NCBI GenBank assembly: GCA_024637295.1
Contig: JAGXFL010000002.1
Location: forward strand, 1 to 64,000
Source of the DNA: Sulfuricurvum sp.
GTDB taxonomy: Bacteria; Campylobacterota; Campylobacteria; Campylobacterales; Sulfurimonadaceae
Length of the DNA: 64,000 nucleotides
Reading direction: 5' to 3'
Of the stretch, positions 10,330 through 29,360 are shown piece by piece (position 1 is the first letter of the stretch; each line of letters begins with the position of its first letter). The position numbers and the translations under genes were made by a program. The notes below the pieces were generated by a model, which was not told the DNA's origin, searched no databases, and saw nothing but the letters and a program-made list of their open reading frames with translations.

Positions 10330-10515
10330 ATGAAAAACAGTGTAAGTAATTATTTCAGATCTGCAAAGCTGGAGTTGGCAAAAGTTATTTTTCCAACAAA
10401 GCCGCAAGTAAAACAAGCATTTATTGCGGTTATAGTAGTTGTAACGTTTGTCGTTCTTTTCTTGGCATTGGTTGACTTTACTATGTCATCATTATTATCA
10501 GCAATTTTGGGTTAA
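10330..10515 (+). CDS. secE: Preprotein translocase subunit SecE
   Basis: MKNSVSNYFRSAKLELAKVIFPTKPQVKQAFIAVIVVVTF; position between tRNA-Trp and nusG. Confidence 0.93.
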   Translation: MKNSVSNYFRSAKLELAKVIFPTKPQVKQAFIAVIVVVTFVVLFLALVDFTMSSLLSAILG

Positions 10516-10524
10516 GGAAAAAAT

Positions 10525-11055
10525 ATGGCACACCGTTGGTACTCGATTCAAACTTATGCCGGTAGCGAACGCAGTGTAAAAGCTGCAATCGAAAACATTA
10601 TTGCTGAGAATCATCTTGAAGAAGTGATTACGGAAGTCATCGTCCCTACGGAAGATGTTATTGAAGTAAAAAATGGTAAGAAAAAAATTACTGAGCGCTC
10701 ACTTTACTCTGGATATGTATTTGCTAACATGGATTTGAGTGTTGATTTGCAACACAGAATCCAATCGTTGCCAAGAGTAGCAGGATTTATCGGTGAGGGC
10801 AGTAAGCCAACCCCGTTGAGCGATAACGATATTAACGTTATCTTGGACCGTGTAGCTAATCGTGCTGCTCCTAAACCAAAAGTCTATTTTGACAATGGTG
10901 AGATGGTCCGTATCGTCGATGGTCCGTTTGCAAATTTTACGGGTACTGTTGATGAATATGATCTTGAGCATGGTACGTTGAAATTGAACGTTTCTATCTT
11001 CGGGCGTAGTACCCCGGTTGATATATCGTATACACAAGTCGAAAAAATAATTTAA
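10525..11055 (+). CDS. nusG: Transcription termination/antitermination protein NusG
   Basis: MAHRWYSIQTYAGSERSVK ... KOW domain. Confidence 0.98.
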   Translation: MAHRWYSIQTYAGSERSVKAAIENIIAENHLEEVITEVIVPTEDVIEVKNGKKKITERSLYSGYVFANMDLSVDLQHRIQSLPRVAGFIGEGSKPTPLSDNDINVILDRVANRAAPKPKVYFDNGEMVRIVDGPFANFTGTVDEYDLEHGTLKLNVSIFGRSTPVDISYTQVEKII

Positions 11056-11076
11056 TCTCAAAAAAAGGAAGCACAA

Positions 11077-11502
11077 ATGGCAAAGAAAATTACGGGTTAC
11101 ATTAAGTTACAAGTTCAAGCTGGCGCGGCTAATCCGGCTCCACCGGTAGGCCCTGCACTTGGTCAACGTGGTGTTAACATCATGGAATTTTGTAAGGCGT
11201 TTAACGAGCGTACAAAAGATAAGGCAGGTTTTAAACTACCTGTTGTTATCACTGTATATGCAGATAAAACGTTTTCATTCATCACAAAACAGCCCCCGGC
11301 ATCTGCTCTTATCATGAAAGCAGCTGGTCTTAAAAAAGGGACTGACAATGCATTGAAAAACAAAGTGGGTAAAATCACTAAGGCTCAATTGATGGAAATC
11401 GTTAAGCAAAAAATGCAGGATATGAATACAGATGATGTTGAAGCAGCTGCTGCAACTATTTCTGGTTCAGCACGTTCAATGGGTGTTGACATAGTCGACT
11501 AA
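11077..11502 (+). CDS. rplK: 50S ribosomal protein L11
   Basis: [43 protein letters not shown]. Confidence 0.99.
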   Translation: MAKKITGYIKLQVQAGAANPAPPVGPALGQRGVNIMEFCKAFNERTKDKAGFKLPVVITVYADKTFSFITKQPPASALIMKAAGLKKGTDNALKNKVGKITKAQLMEIVKQKMQDMNTDDVEAAAATISGSARSMGVDIVD

Positions 11503-11567
11503 ACGAATACCTCTTCGACCGCAAAGAGACTAAATTATGCGGCAGATTCTATTTACGGAGAATTACC

Positions 11568-12263
11568 ATGGCAGGAAAACGCTATAAATTACTAAGTGAA
11601 AAAATTGATTTGACAAAAAGCTACAGTGTAGCGGATGCATCAGTTTTTTTACAAGAACTTAAATCTGCAAAATTTGACGAAACCGTCGAAATTGCACTTA
11701 ACCTAAATGTTGATCCTCGTCACGCTGACCAGATGATCCGTGGCGCTGTTGTGCTTCCTCACGGTACGGGTAAAGTGGTTCGCGTTGCAGTATTTGCAAA
11801 AGGTGCTAAAGCTGATGAAGCAAAAGCTGCCGGTGCTGACATTGTTGGTGCTGAAGAGCTTGTAGATATGATTAAAGCTGGCGATATGCCATTTGATATC
11901 GTTGTTGCTGCACCAGATTGTATGGGGCTTGTTGGTCAAGTTGGTCGTATCCTTGGGCCAAAAGGTATGATGCCTAACCCTAAAACAGGTACTGTTACTG
12001 CTGACATCGCTAAGGCTGTTTCCAATGTTAAAGGCGGACAAGTTAATTTCCGTGTTGACAAAAAAGGAAACATCCATGCGGGTGTTGGTAAAGTAAGTTT
12101 TGACGCTGCTAAAATTGAAGAAAATATCAAAGCATTCGTCGGTGCTATCAATCGTGCAAAACCTTCGACTGCAAAGGGCCGTTATATCAAAAATGCGGCA
12201 CTTTCATTGACAATGAGCCCGGCAGTTAAATTTGATATTCAAGAGCTTCTTGACATTCGTTAA
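11568..12263 (+). CDS. rplA: 50S ribosomal protein L1
   Basis: Full-length L1: [13 protein letters not shown] ... [15 protein letters not shown]. Confidence 0.99.
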   Translation: MAGKRYKLLSEKIDLTKSYSVADASVFLQELKSAKFDETVEIALNLNVDPRHADQMIRGAVVLPHGTGKVVRVAVFAKGAKADEAKAAGADIVGAEELVDMIKAGDMPFDIVVAAPDCMGLVGQVGRILGPKGMMPNPKTGTVTADIAKAVSNVKGGQVNFRVDKKGNIHAGVGKVSFDAAKIEENIKAFVGAINRAKPSTAKGRYIKNAALSLTMSPAVKFDIQELLDIR

Positions 12264-12269
12264 TTAACT

Positions 12270-12389
12270 TTTTACATACCTCCTCTTTGTAGAGGAGTAA
12301 TTTATCTTATGGACTTAAGACAGTAGGGGGCGCAAGCCTTAATCAGATCTTTCTGCCCCGCTTGAAGTTGTGTCTGGAAAGGAGAAACG
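12270..12389 (+). promoter_or_regulatory. Putative L10 leader (rplJL autoregulatory mRNA structure)
   Basis: Position between rplA and rplJ; ~120 nt non-coding with stem-forming GC-rich blocks (aggggGCgcaagcc...ctgccccgctt). Confidence 0.55.
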
Positions 12390-12869
12390 ATGAACAAAAC
12401 ACAAAAATCAGAGATAGTTAATACTCTTACTCAAGAGTTTAAATCAGCTGCTGCTGTAGTAATGTGTGATTACCGTGGGCTTACTGTATCCGATCTAGAA
12501 GAATTACGTAAGATCGCTCGCGCTAAAGAGACAAAAGTTCAAGTGGTTAAAAATACGCTTGCTTCTATTGCTTTGGCGAATGCAGATATGACGGGTATCA
12601 CGATTACTGATACCAATATTTTTGTTTGGGGTGAAGATTCGATTGCTGCTGCAAAAACTGTAGTAGAGTTTGCAAAAGCAAAAGAAAAATTTGCAATTCG
12701 TACGGCTTACATCGATGGTCAAGCTGCTGATGAGAAAAAAGTACGTGCATTTGCAACACTTCCTGGTCGCGAAGAATTGCTTGGTATGTTGGCATCTGTT
12801 TGGATGGGTCCAGTACGCAATTTCACAATCGGTCTCGATGCGCTTAAGCGTCAAAAAGAAGCAGCTTAA
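12390..12869 (+). CDS. rplJ: 50S ribosomal protein L10
   Basis: MNKTQKSEIVNTLTQEFKSAAAVVMCDYRGLTV. Confidence 0.98.
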   Translation: MNKTQKSEIVNTLTQEFKSAAAVVMCDYRGLTVSDLEELRKIARAKETKVQVVKNTLASIALANADMTGITITDTNIFVWGEDSIAAAKTVVEFAKAKEKFAIRTAYIDGQAADEKKVRAFATLPGREELLGMLASVWMGPVRNFTIGLDALKRQKEAA

Positions 12870-12931
12870 TCGCTGTTTTAATATAACGCCGAATTTAATA
12901 TCGGCATAAAAAAATAATTTAGGAGAATACA

Positions 12932-13300
12932 ATGGCTGTTACAAAACAAGACGTTCTTGAGTTTATCTCAAACCTTTCTGTCCTTGAGCTTTCTGAGCTT
13001 GTAAAAGAATTCGAAGAAAAATTCGGAGTATCTGCTCAACCTGTTGCGGTTGCTGGTGGTGCTGTTGTAGCTGAAGCTGCAGAAGAAAAAACTGAGTTCG
13101 ATGTTATCCTTAAAGACGCTGGTGAAAAGAAAATCAACGTTATTAAAGTAGTACGTGCACTTACTGGTCTTGGTCTTAAAGAGGCAAAAGACGCTGTTGA
13201 TGGAGCACCTACAACACTAAAAGAAGGCATCAATAAAGAAGATGCTGAAGCCGCTAAAAAAGAGCTTGAAGAAGCTGGCGCAGTAGTAGAAATCAAATAA
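12932..13300 (+). CDS. rplL: 50S ribosomal protein L7/L12
   Basis: [38 protein letters not shown]. Confidence 0.99.
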   Translation: MAVTKQDVLEFISNLSVLELSELVKEFEEKFGVSAQPVAVAGGAVVAEAAEEKTEFDVILKDAGEKKINVIKVVRALTGLGLKEAKDAVDGAPTTLKEGINKEDAEAAKKELEEAGAVVEIK

Positions 13301-13468
13301 TCACATGCTGATTGGAGGGCTTGCCCTCCGTTGAATTCCAGGGCACTTTTCCGAGTTGATTTTTTCATTTTGGAAAAGTGCCCATACGTCGTTATATGGT
13401 TGAGGAGACTCAACCTGATGGACATTGCATTTATCATCCCTCTGGGATAACAAACTTGATTGAGGTAG

Positions 13469-22118
<8,650 letters not shown>

Positions 22119-22119
22119 G

Positions 22120-22139
22120 TTTTTGGCTTCGGCCAAAAA
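22120..22139 (+). terminator. Intrinsic (bidirectional-looking) terminator after rpoC
   Basis: TTTTTGGC-TTCG-GCCAAAAA perfect hairpin immediately after the rpoC stop. Confidence 0.75.
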
Positions 22140-22211
22140 TTATAATAGTATCTTTCTTACTTCTTCAATTAAAACTTCCTTAAAATAAGCTATATTTAAT
22201 CAAAAAACAGG

Positions 22212-22217
22212 TATAAT
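22212..22217 (+). promoter_or_regulatory. Putative -10 element for rpsL-rpsG-fusA
   Basis: caggTATAATtgcgcg, 69 nt upstream of the rpsL ATG. Confidence 0.6.
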
Positions 22218-22285
22218 TGCGCGTTTATTAGTCCCCTATGGGTGGACTAAAATTCTACTGGAACATTTCAAAACAAGGAGATTGT

Positions 22286-22666
22286 ATGCCAACAATCAAC
22301 CAGCTTATTCGTAAAGAGCGACAAGCGGTAGTGAAAAAATCAAAATCACCCGCTTTGGTGTCATGCCCACAACGTCGTGGTGTATGTACTCGTGTATATA
22401 CTACAACCCCAAAGAAACCTAACTCGGCACTTCGTAAAGTTGCTAAAGTTCGTTTGACTTCAGGGTTTGAAGTTATTAGTTATATCGGTGGTGAGGGTCA
22501 CAACTTGCAAGAGCACTCTATCGTTCTTGTTCGTGGTGGTCGTGTTAAAGACTTACCAGGGGTAAAATACCATATCGTTCGTGGTGCTCTTGATGCTGCG
22601 GGTGTTAAAGACCGTAAAGTATCTCGTTCTAAATACGGAACGAAAAAAGCTAAGGTTAAAAAATAA
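22286..22666 (+). CDS. rpsL: 30S ribosomal protein S12
   Basis: [57 protein letters not shown]. Confidence 0.99.
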   Translation: MPTINQLIRKERQAVVKKSKSPALVSCPQRRGVCTRVYTTTPKKPNSALRKVAKVRLTSGFEVISYIGGEGHNLQEHSIVLVRGGRVKDLPGVKYHIVRGALDAAGVKDRKVSRSKYGTKKAKVKK

Positions 22667-22714
22667 TCATTTAACCCGACAAGATTCGGTTTATGATGAC
22701 CGTTTTTTGAGTAA

Positions 22715-23206
<492 letters not shown>

Positions 23207-23281
23207 GCTTTTTTATAACCTTTCGGTAACCTCTTTTGGTTACCATTCTCCCAATAAAAACTACTTTTTAAGGCTATTATC

Positions 23282-25366
23282 ATGGCAAGATCCCACAAAC
23301 TAGAAGACGTTAGAAATATCGGTATTGCTGCACACATTGATGCGGGTAAGACTACTACGACTGAACGTATTTTGTTCTACACAGGTGTTTCACACAAGAT
23401 TGGTGAAGTTCACGAAGGTGCTGCGACTATGGACTGGATGGAGCAAGAGCAAGAGCGTGGTATCACGATTACTTCTGCTGCGACAACTTGTGAATGGAAC
23501 GGTAAGCAAATCAATATTATTGATACTCCGGGCCACGTTGACTTTACTATTGAAGTTGAGCGTTCTATGCGTGTACTTGATGGTGCTGTAGCCGTTTTCT
23601 GTGCAGTTGGTGGTGTTCAGCCACAATCTGAGACAGTATGGCGTCAAGCTAACCGTTATGGTGTTCCACGTATGGTTTTCGTTAACAAAATGGACCGTAC
23701 CGGTGCTGATTTTTATAACGTTGAAGAACAAATTCGTCTTCGTCTTAAAGCAAATCCAATCGCTATTCAGTTGCCAATCGGTGCTGAAGATGGTTTTAAA
23801 GGGATTGTTGATCTCGTTAAGATGAAAGCTATCCTTTGGGATGATGATGCTGCAATGGGTTCAAACTATCATGAAGCAGAAATCCCTGCGGATATGGTAG
23901 AAAAAGCGAATCAATACCGTGCACAAATGATGGAAGCGGCTGCTGAGGGCGACGATACTTTGATGGAGAAATTCTTCGAAGAGGGTGAGCTTACGAACGA
24001 AGAGATCATGCGCGGGATCAAAGCTGGATGTCTTAAGATGGAAATCATCCCAATGACATGTGGTACTGCGTTTAAAAACAAAGGGGTTCAGACTCTTTTG
24101 GATGCGGTTGTCGATTATCTTCCATCTCCTCTTGAAGTTGCTGCAATTACAGGAACAAAAGAAGACGATGAAGAAGTTGAAGTAGCTGTTGAATCACGTG
24201 ATGATGCTCCATTCGCCGGTCTTGCATTTAAAATCATGACCGATCCGTTCGTAGGTCAATTGACATTCGTACGTGTATATCGCGGTGTTCTTGAATCTGG
24301 TACGTATGCTTACAACACCATCAAAGGTAAAAAAGAGCGTATCGGACGTATCGTTAAGATGCACGCTAACAAGCGTGAAGAGATCAAAGAATTGTATGCC
24401 GGTGAAATCGGTGCGGTTGTTGGTCTTAAAGATACAACAACAGGGGATACGTTATGTTCAGAAGATGATCGTCTCATTTTGGAGCGTATGCACTTTCCAG
24501 AGCCGGTTATCTCGGTTGCGGTTGAGCCTAAAACGAAACCTGACCAAGAAAAAATGGGTATTGCTCTTGCAAAACTTGCAGCAGAGGATCCTTCTTTCCG
24601 TGTTCACACAGACGAAGAAACAGGTCAAACGATCATCTCTGGTATGGGTGAGCTTCACCTAGAGATTCTTGTTGACCGTATGTTCCGTGAGTTTAAAGTT
24701 GAAGCGGAAGTTGGTGCTCCACAAGTTGCTTACCGTGAGTCGATTCGTGCGGAAGTCAAACAAGAGTACAAATACGCAAAACAATCAGGTGGACGTGGAC
24801 AATTTGGTCACGTTTATCTCATCGTTAAGCCAGGCGAGCCTGGTACTGGTTATACTTTCCACAACGAAATCAAAGGTGGGGTTATTCCAAAAGAATACGT
24901 TCCTGCCGTTGAAAAAGGGTGTAAAGAGGCAATGCAAAAAGGTGTTCTCGCAGGTTACCCGATCGAAGACATCGAAGTTACTTTGTATGACGGTTCATAC
25001 CATGAGGTTGACTCCTCTGAGATGGCATTTAAATTGGCTGCATCTATGGGATTCAAAGAGGCTTGCCGTAAAGCAAACCCTGCAATCCTTGAGCCAATGA
25101 TGAAAGTTGAAGTAGAAGTACCTGAAAACTTCATGGGTGACGTCATCGGCGACCTTAACCGTCGTCGTGGACAAGTTAACAACATGGGTGACCGTTCTGG
25201 TAACAAAATTGTTGATGCGTTTGTTCCATTGTCAGAAATGTTTGGTTATTCAACGGATCTTCGTTCTGCTACCCAAGGACGTGCAAGTTATTCTATGGAA
25301 TTCGATCACTATGCTGAAGTTCCACGTAACGTTGCTGAAGAGATCATCAAAAAGCGTAACAGCTAA
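23282..25366 (+). CDS. fusA: Elongation factor G
   Basis: [29 protein letters not shown]; 694 aa. Confidence 0.99.
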   Translation: MARSHKLEDVRNIGIAAHIDAGKTTTTERILFYTGVSHKIGEVHEGAATMDWMEQEQERGITITSAATTCEWNGKQINIIDTPGHVDFTIEVERSMRVLDGAVAVFCAVGGVQPQSETVWRQANRYGVPRMVFVNKMDRTGADFYNVEEQIRLRLKANPIAIQLPIGAEDGFKGIVDLVKMKAILWDDDAAMGSNYHEAEIPADMVEKANQYRAQMMEAAAEGDDTLMEKFFEEGELTNEEIMRGIKAGCLKMEIIPMTCGTAFKNKGVQTLLDAVVDYLPSPLEVAAITGTKEDDEEVEVAVESRDDAPFAGLAFKIMTDPFVGQLTFVRVYRGVLESGTYAYNTIKGKKERIGRIVKMHANKREEIKELYAGEIGAVVGLKDTTTGDTLCSEDDRLILERMHFPEPVISVAVEPKTKPDQEKMGIALAKLAAEDPSFRVHTDEETGQTIISGMGELHLEILVDRMFREFKVEAEVGAPQVAYRESIRAEVKQEYKYAKQSGGRGQFGHVYLIVKPGEPGTGYTFHNEIKGGVIPKEYVPAVEKGCKEAMQKGVLAGYPIEDIEVTLYDGSYHEVDSSEMAFKLAASMGFKEACRKANPAILEPMMKVEVEVPENFMGDVIGDLNRRRGQVNNMGDRSGNKIVDAFVPLSEMFGYSTDLRSATQGRASYSMEFDHYAEVPRNVAEEIIKKRNS

Positions 25367-25599
25367 GAGATTTTCTCTCCTCTGCCCTTCGGGGCATTTT
25401 CCTCTTTTTACCCTTCTAAATTTTTATTTATATTTTTAATACTTCAAAAAAATTAGCTTTAAAGCAACAATATTATAAAGTAGAGTGAGATTATTCAATA
25501 AATTTCGTAAAGGTTTAAAAATGAAAAAAAATGAAAGTTCATTTACTTTAGGCGTTGCATTAAGTTCAGATTTTTTCAGACAGCTAATAAAGTAAAATA

Positions 25600-27114
25600 G
25601 TGAAAATCAGCTTACTCCTTTTATTTATTCTTTACCCATTATTTGCCTTTGATATATCTGGCGATTATTCTGGACTTTATCGTTATTATGACCAGAATAG
25701 AAATAGTGAAATCGGAAATTTCACTATTCAAATTAAACACAATGGCAACAAGATCAAGGGAGTAATAAAAGAGCCTAGAACTACATTTGGACCCAATGAG
25801 ACTTATTTATATTCTGATTTTGAAGGTGAAATAATTGGAAATGAAAATAATTTTGAAATTAAATTGACAAAGCAATACCGCTATAATCAAAATCATTTGG
25901 TTAATTATCACGGTAATTATAAAATTACAAATGGAGAAGTTGCTGGTGAATGGAATATAGGTGCCTACAAGGGTGACTTTAAAATATTTGGCATAAATTC
26001 TCAAGAAGAAGTTGATTTAGAAGCCCCAAAAATTCTAATCACAAAACCTTTTGTAGAATTGATAGGGAATAACTCTATGCGGGCATTAAAAATTATAAAA
26101 ATAAACACATTGGAAATTGAAGGTATTGTTTCTGATAATATTGCCATAGATTCTGTTCTTATAAATGGCGTAAAAGCGCAGCTAAAAAAACCATCAGAAG
26201 AAGAGCAGTCTATGATTATTGGCAAGAGTATGAAGTTTTTTTTATTGCTTGATCAAAATTTGTTAACAACGCAATATCATGTTGAAGTGACTGATATTAA
26301 TGGCAATAAAAATGCATTTACATTTGTTGTTGATAGAAGTAATACGTCTAATATAAAAACTGATAATATTATTTCGGAGAAAAATAAAAATAAAATTGCT
26401 GTTTTAATAGGTATAAATACATATTTGTATTGGCCTGGTCTTGAATTTTCCGTGAATGATGCCAATGCAATGGAAAGTTATTTAAAAAAGCATGGGTATA
26501 GAATAATTAAGCTTTTAAATCAAGAGGCTACGCGGGCAAATATATTAAAAACAATCGGATACAGCGTTCCTAATACAGTTAATGAAAATGATTCGGTACT
26601 TATATATTTTGCAGGACATGGTCATACAGAAAGTTTGATAGATGGAAATAAAGAAGGCTATATTATTCCAGTTGATGCTAACACAGAAGATCCATTTTTA
26701 TCAGCAATATCTATGCAACAACTAAAGAGTATCGTTAATCGAACAAAAGCAAAACATATACTTTTTTTAATGGATTCTTGTTATTCAGGTATGGGTTTTA
26801 CAAGATCAGCAGGTATCTCCAAAAATGACAATGAATATATTCGTAAAGTATCGTCGTATCGCGCTGTTCAAATGATAACAGCTGGTGGCATGAATGAACA
26901 AGTATTGGAAGAAAAAGGTCATGGTGTATTTACGCAAGCACTACTTGATGGATTAAGCGGGAAGGCTGATTTTGATAAAGATGGATTTATTACTGGAAGC
27001 GAGCTTGGTACTTTCATAAAACCTGAAGTAACGCGTAAATCAAATAATAAGCAAACTCCAAATTTTGGTAGATTTGAGGGAGAAGGAGAATTTATTTTTA
27101 ATACTCAATTTTAG
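25600..27114 (+). CDS. Secreted caspase family (peptidase C14-like) protein with EF-hand-like loop
   Basis: GTG start; signal peptide MKISLLLLFILYPLFAF; catalytic dyad motifs LIYFAGHGH and ILFLMDSCYSG; DFDKDGFITGSE loop. Confidence 0.85.
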   Translation: MKISLLLLFILYPLFAFDISGDYSGLYRYYDQNRNSEIGNFTIQIKHNGNKIKGVIKEPRTTFGPNETYLYSDFEGEIIGNENNFEIKLTKQYRYNQNHLVNYHGNYKITNGEVAGEWNIGAYKGDFKIFGINSQEEVDLEAPKILITKPFVELIGNNSMRALKIIKINTLEIEGIVSDNIAIDSVLINGVKAQLKKPSEEEQSMIIGKSMKFFLLLDQNLLTTQYHVEVTDINGNKNAFTFVVDRSNTSNIKTDNIISEKNKNKIAVLIGINTYLYWPGLEFSVNDANAMESYLKKHGYRIIKLLNQEATRANILKTIGYSVPNTVNENDSVLIYFAGHGHTESLIDGNKEGYIIPVDANTEDPFLSAISMQQLKSIVNRTKAKHILFLMDSCYSGMGFTRSAGISKNDNEYIRKVSSYRAVQMITAGGMNEQVLEEKGHGVFTQALLDGLSGKADFDKDGFITGSELGTFIKPEVTRKSNNKQTPNFGRFEGEGEFIFNTQF

Positions 27115-27289
27115 CATACCTAAATCTATATTCCAACAAACTTGTTGATGCCTTTGGCTTCGCTAACCGCTAAGGCACTAAAGCTTGCCTCTTTATGAGG
27201 CAGATTCATCTTCCCCCTTTTTATTAATATCCCTCTTAGTATTCCTCATCTAGAATAGATAATATTATCTTATATTTTATGTGGAGATT

Positions 27290-27736
27290 ATGATGGAAAA
27301 AATCTTAGCGCTTCGTGGGCGTGTCTATCCGACAGACTTAAATCACATGGGTGGCGTATTTGGCGGATGGATTATGGGTAAGATGGACAAAGCGGCATCC
27401 ATTACAGTGGAAGGGCTGGTCATTGGTCAAGCGGCAACGGTATTCGTAACCGACCTTCATTTTAAAGAGCCGGTCAAAAATGGGGATATATTTACCATTT
27501 ACACTACGGTGGATTCTATTGGACGTACGTCGATACGCATTCATGTTGATTTCCATGTACGACGCCGTGAAAGCAATTGCGAGTGTAGTGTTGTTGATGC
27601 CATATTTACCTTTGTCACCGTCGATGAGGCACATAATAAGATACCTGTCTTAGATGTACTTCGGCACGATGTTGAGCCTGAGATACGGGCAATGGCCCAA
27701 GAAGGTGCTAAGCATCCTCGTTACGCTAAAAAATAG
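27290..27736 (+). CDS. Acyl-CoA thioesterase (hotdog fold)
   Basis: RVYPTDLNHMGGVFGGWIMGKMDKAASI... hotdog thioesterase signature. Confidence 0.88.
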   Translation: MMEKILALRGRVYPTDLNHMGGVFGGWIMGKMDKAASITVEGLVIGQAATVFVTDLHFKEPVKNGDIFTIYTTVDSIGRTSIRIHVDFHVRRRESNCECSVVDAIFTFVTVDEAHNKIPVLDVLRHDVEPEIRAMAQEGAKHPRYAKK

Positions 27737-28661
27737 TGTGTCCGCTGTATCGGATGAAAAGTTCTAAGGCCATTGTCCCTATGAGTGAATTGCCGTGATG
27801 GTTGAGTGATGGCGAATAAACGGCAATACTCATGACATTGGGAACTATGGCGACTATTCCTCCTCCTACTCCGCTTTTCCCCGGTAAACCGATTTTATAG
27901 GCAAACTCACCTGAAGCATCGTAATGCCCGCATGTCAGCATCAGTGCATTGATCCGTTTGGCATGCTCGGCAGAAAGCAATTTATTATTAGTAACAGGGT
28001 CTACTCCATGATTTGCCAAGTGGAGCATGCAACGCGATAATTGAATGGTATTGGCACATATCGAACATGCATTAAAATAGGTATGCAGCACATTATCTAT
28101 TTCATTAGTGATGTTTCCGAAACTTTTCATCAAATGGGCAAGAGCATAGTTTCGAAAACCGCTTTGGCGTTCTGATAACGCTATTTGGGTATCAATGTGA
28201 ATTGAAAAATTGTCACTGGAATTTTGAAAATACTGCAATATGGATTGATCAGCATTGTCTCCAAAGTGGGAAGTAAGCATGTCTGCAATAACAATAGCTC
28301 CTGGATTAATGAAGGGATTACGAGGAATCCCATTTTCGTATTCAAGTTGTATGAGGGAGTTAAATGGATTTCCGGAGGGTTCGACATTAACACGACTTAG
28401 AATACTTTCCTCAAACAAGCTCAATGCCATCTCATACATAAATACTTTTGAAATACTTTGAATGGAAAAGGGCTTATCACTTAAGCCGGTATGAAAAGAT
28501 TCTCCGTTGATTAGATGAAGCGACATGGCAAAATCGTGCGGATCGGCAGAAGCTAAGGCAGGGATATAAGAGGCTACTTTGCCTTGACCAAGATGCGGGG
28601 TGATATCAGATCGGATTTGTTCGAGTATGGCTTGGTAGTCCATGAAATCACTTTGTGTCAA
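27726..28661 (-). CDS. glsA: Glutaminase
   Basis: SVQSISKVF-like FSIQSISKVFMYEMAL, EPSGNPFNSLIQLEYENGIPRNPFINPGAI, GKSGVGGGIVAIVP motifs. Confidence 0.95.
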   Translation of the reverse strand: MTQSDFMDYQAILEQIRSDITPHLGQGKVASYIPALASADPHDFAMSLHLINGESFHTGLSDKPFSIQSISKVFMYEMALSLFEESILSRVNVEPSGNPFNSLIQLEYENGIPRNPFINPGAIVIADMLTSHFGDNADQSILQYFQNSSDNFSIHIDTQIALSERQSGFRNYALAHLMKSFGNITNEIDNVLHTYFNACSICANTIQLSRCMLHLANHGVDPVTNNKLLSAEHAKRINALMLTCGHYDASGEFAYKIGLPGKSGVGGGIVAIVPNVMSIAVYSPSLNHHGNSLIGTMALELFIRYSGHTIF

Positions 28662-28689
28662 TTTTTTTTATTATAACCAACTGTATCCA

Positions 28690-28775
28690 GACTTTGCCAT
28701 ATTGGCATATCCGTTTCTTCGGGTCTGCCTTGTAACTGGCTTTATAAGTGAGGTTGAGAATTATCTCAGACATGC
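28690..28775 (-). pseudogene. Decayed fragment of a bpt 3' end (second copy)
   Basis: Minus strand reads LQGRPEETDMPIWQS in one frame and LNLTYKAS in another, matching Bpt C-terminus LSLSYKAD...[17 protein letters not shown]; shared blocks ccatattgg and tcttcgggtctRccttgYaa. Confidence 0.8.
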
Positions 28776-29360
28776 ATCAAGTGATCGCTTGAATTGTATT
28801 GGTACAACAATACCATTTTGTTCATGGATAATACCATATAGACCATCTTTTAACACACACCAATTACCATTTTCGAGTCTTTCAATCTCATGATAGATGA
28901 GATCAATAATTTTCTCTCCTTTTTCATCAATCACTCCTTTCAATGTATTCAATACAACTATGGCTCTGCTATTTTTAAAATCACCAGCTTGGCTATATAT
29001 TGGCACAATAATTTCATTACCTTGTTCATCAATGTATCCCCAAAGATTTTTTTTCATAATTTTTGCACGGCCCGAATAAAAATGCCAAGCTCTATCATAA
29101 ATACAAGGTGTTATCTCTTTTGAACTTTCTACTGATATAAAGCCATACTTATTTTCTCGTTTTACTACACATGCTCCTTCGGATGCAGTCCAAACATTGT
29201 CATAATCGCAAGGTATAACTTCGTGACCATCTGTATTAATTGCTCCTAATAATAAAATTTGCATTTCACGACCATTGATAAGTTTTATGCACTTCTTTCC
29301 AACAATAGCTATTCCCTCAACAAAAGCATATTTTGCATCATAAAATATATTTTTCATCAA
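28761..29360 (-). CDS. WG-repeat-containing protein
   Basis: Repeats: NKYGFISVESSKEITPCIYDRA, NLWGYIDEQGNEIIVPIYSQA, TLKGVIDEKGEKIIDLIYHEI, GLYGIIHEQNGIVVPIQF. Confidence 0.82.
   Translation of the reverse strand: MMKNIFYDAKYAFVEGIAIVGKKCIKLINGREMQILLLGAINTDGHEVIPCDYDNVWTASEGACVVKRENKYGFISVESSKEITPCIYDRAWHFYSGRAKIMKKNLWGYIDEQGNEIIVPIYSQAGDFKNSRAIVVLNTLKGVIDEKGEKIIDLIYHEIERLENGNWCVLKDGLYGIIHEQNGIVVPIQFKRSLDACLR

Noticed and set aside
27115-27240. Intergenic hairpins after the caspase gene as a possible integron attC or ncRNA
   Set aside because: GCCTC-TTTAT-GAGGC followed by a T-rich stretch is adequately explained as a transcription terminator; no integrase or attC core sites seen.
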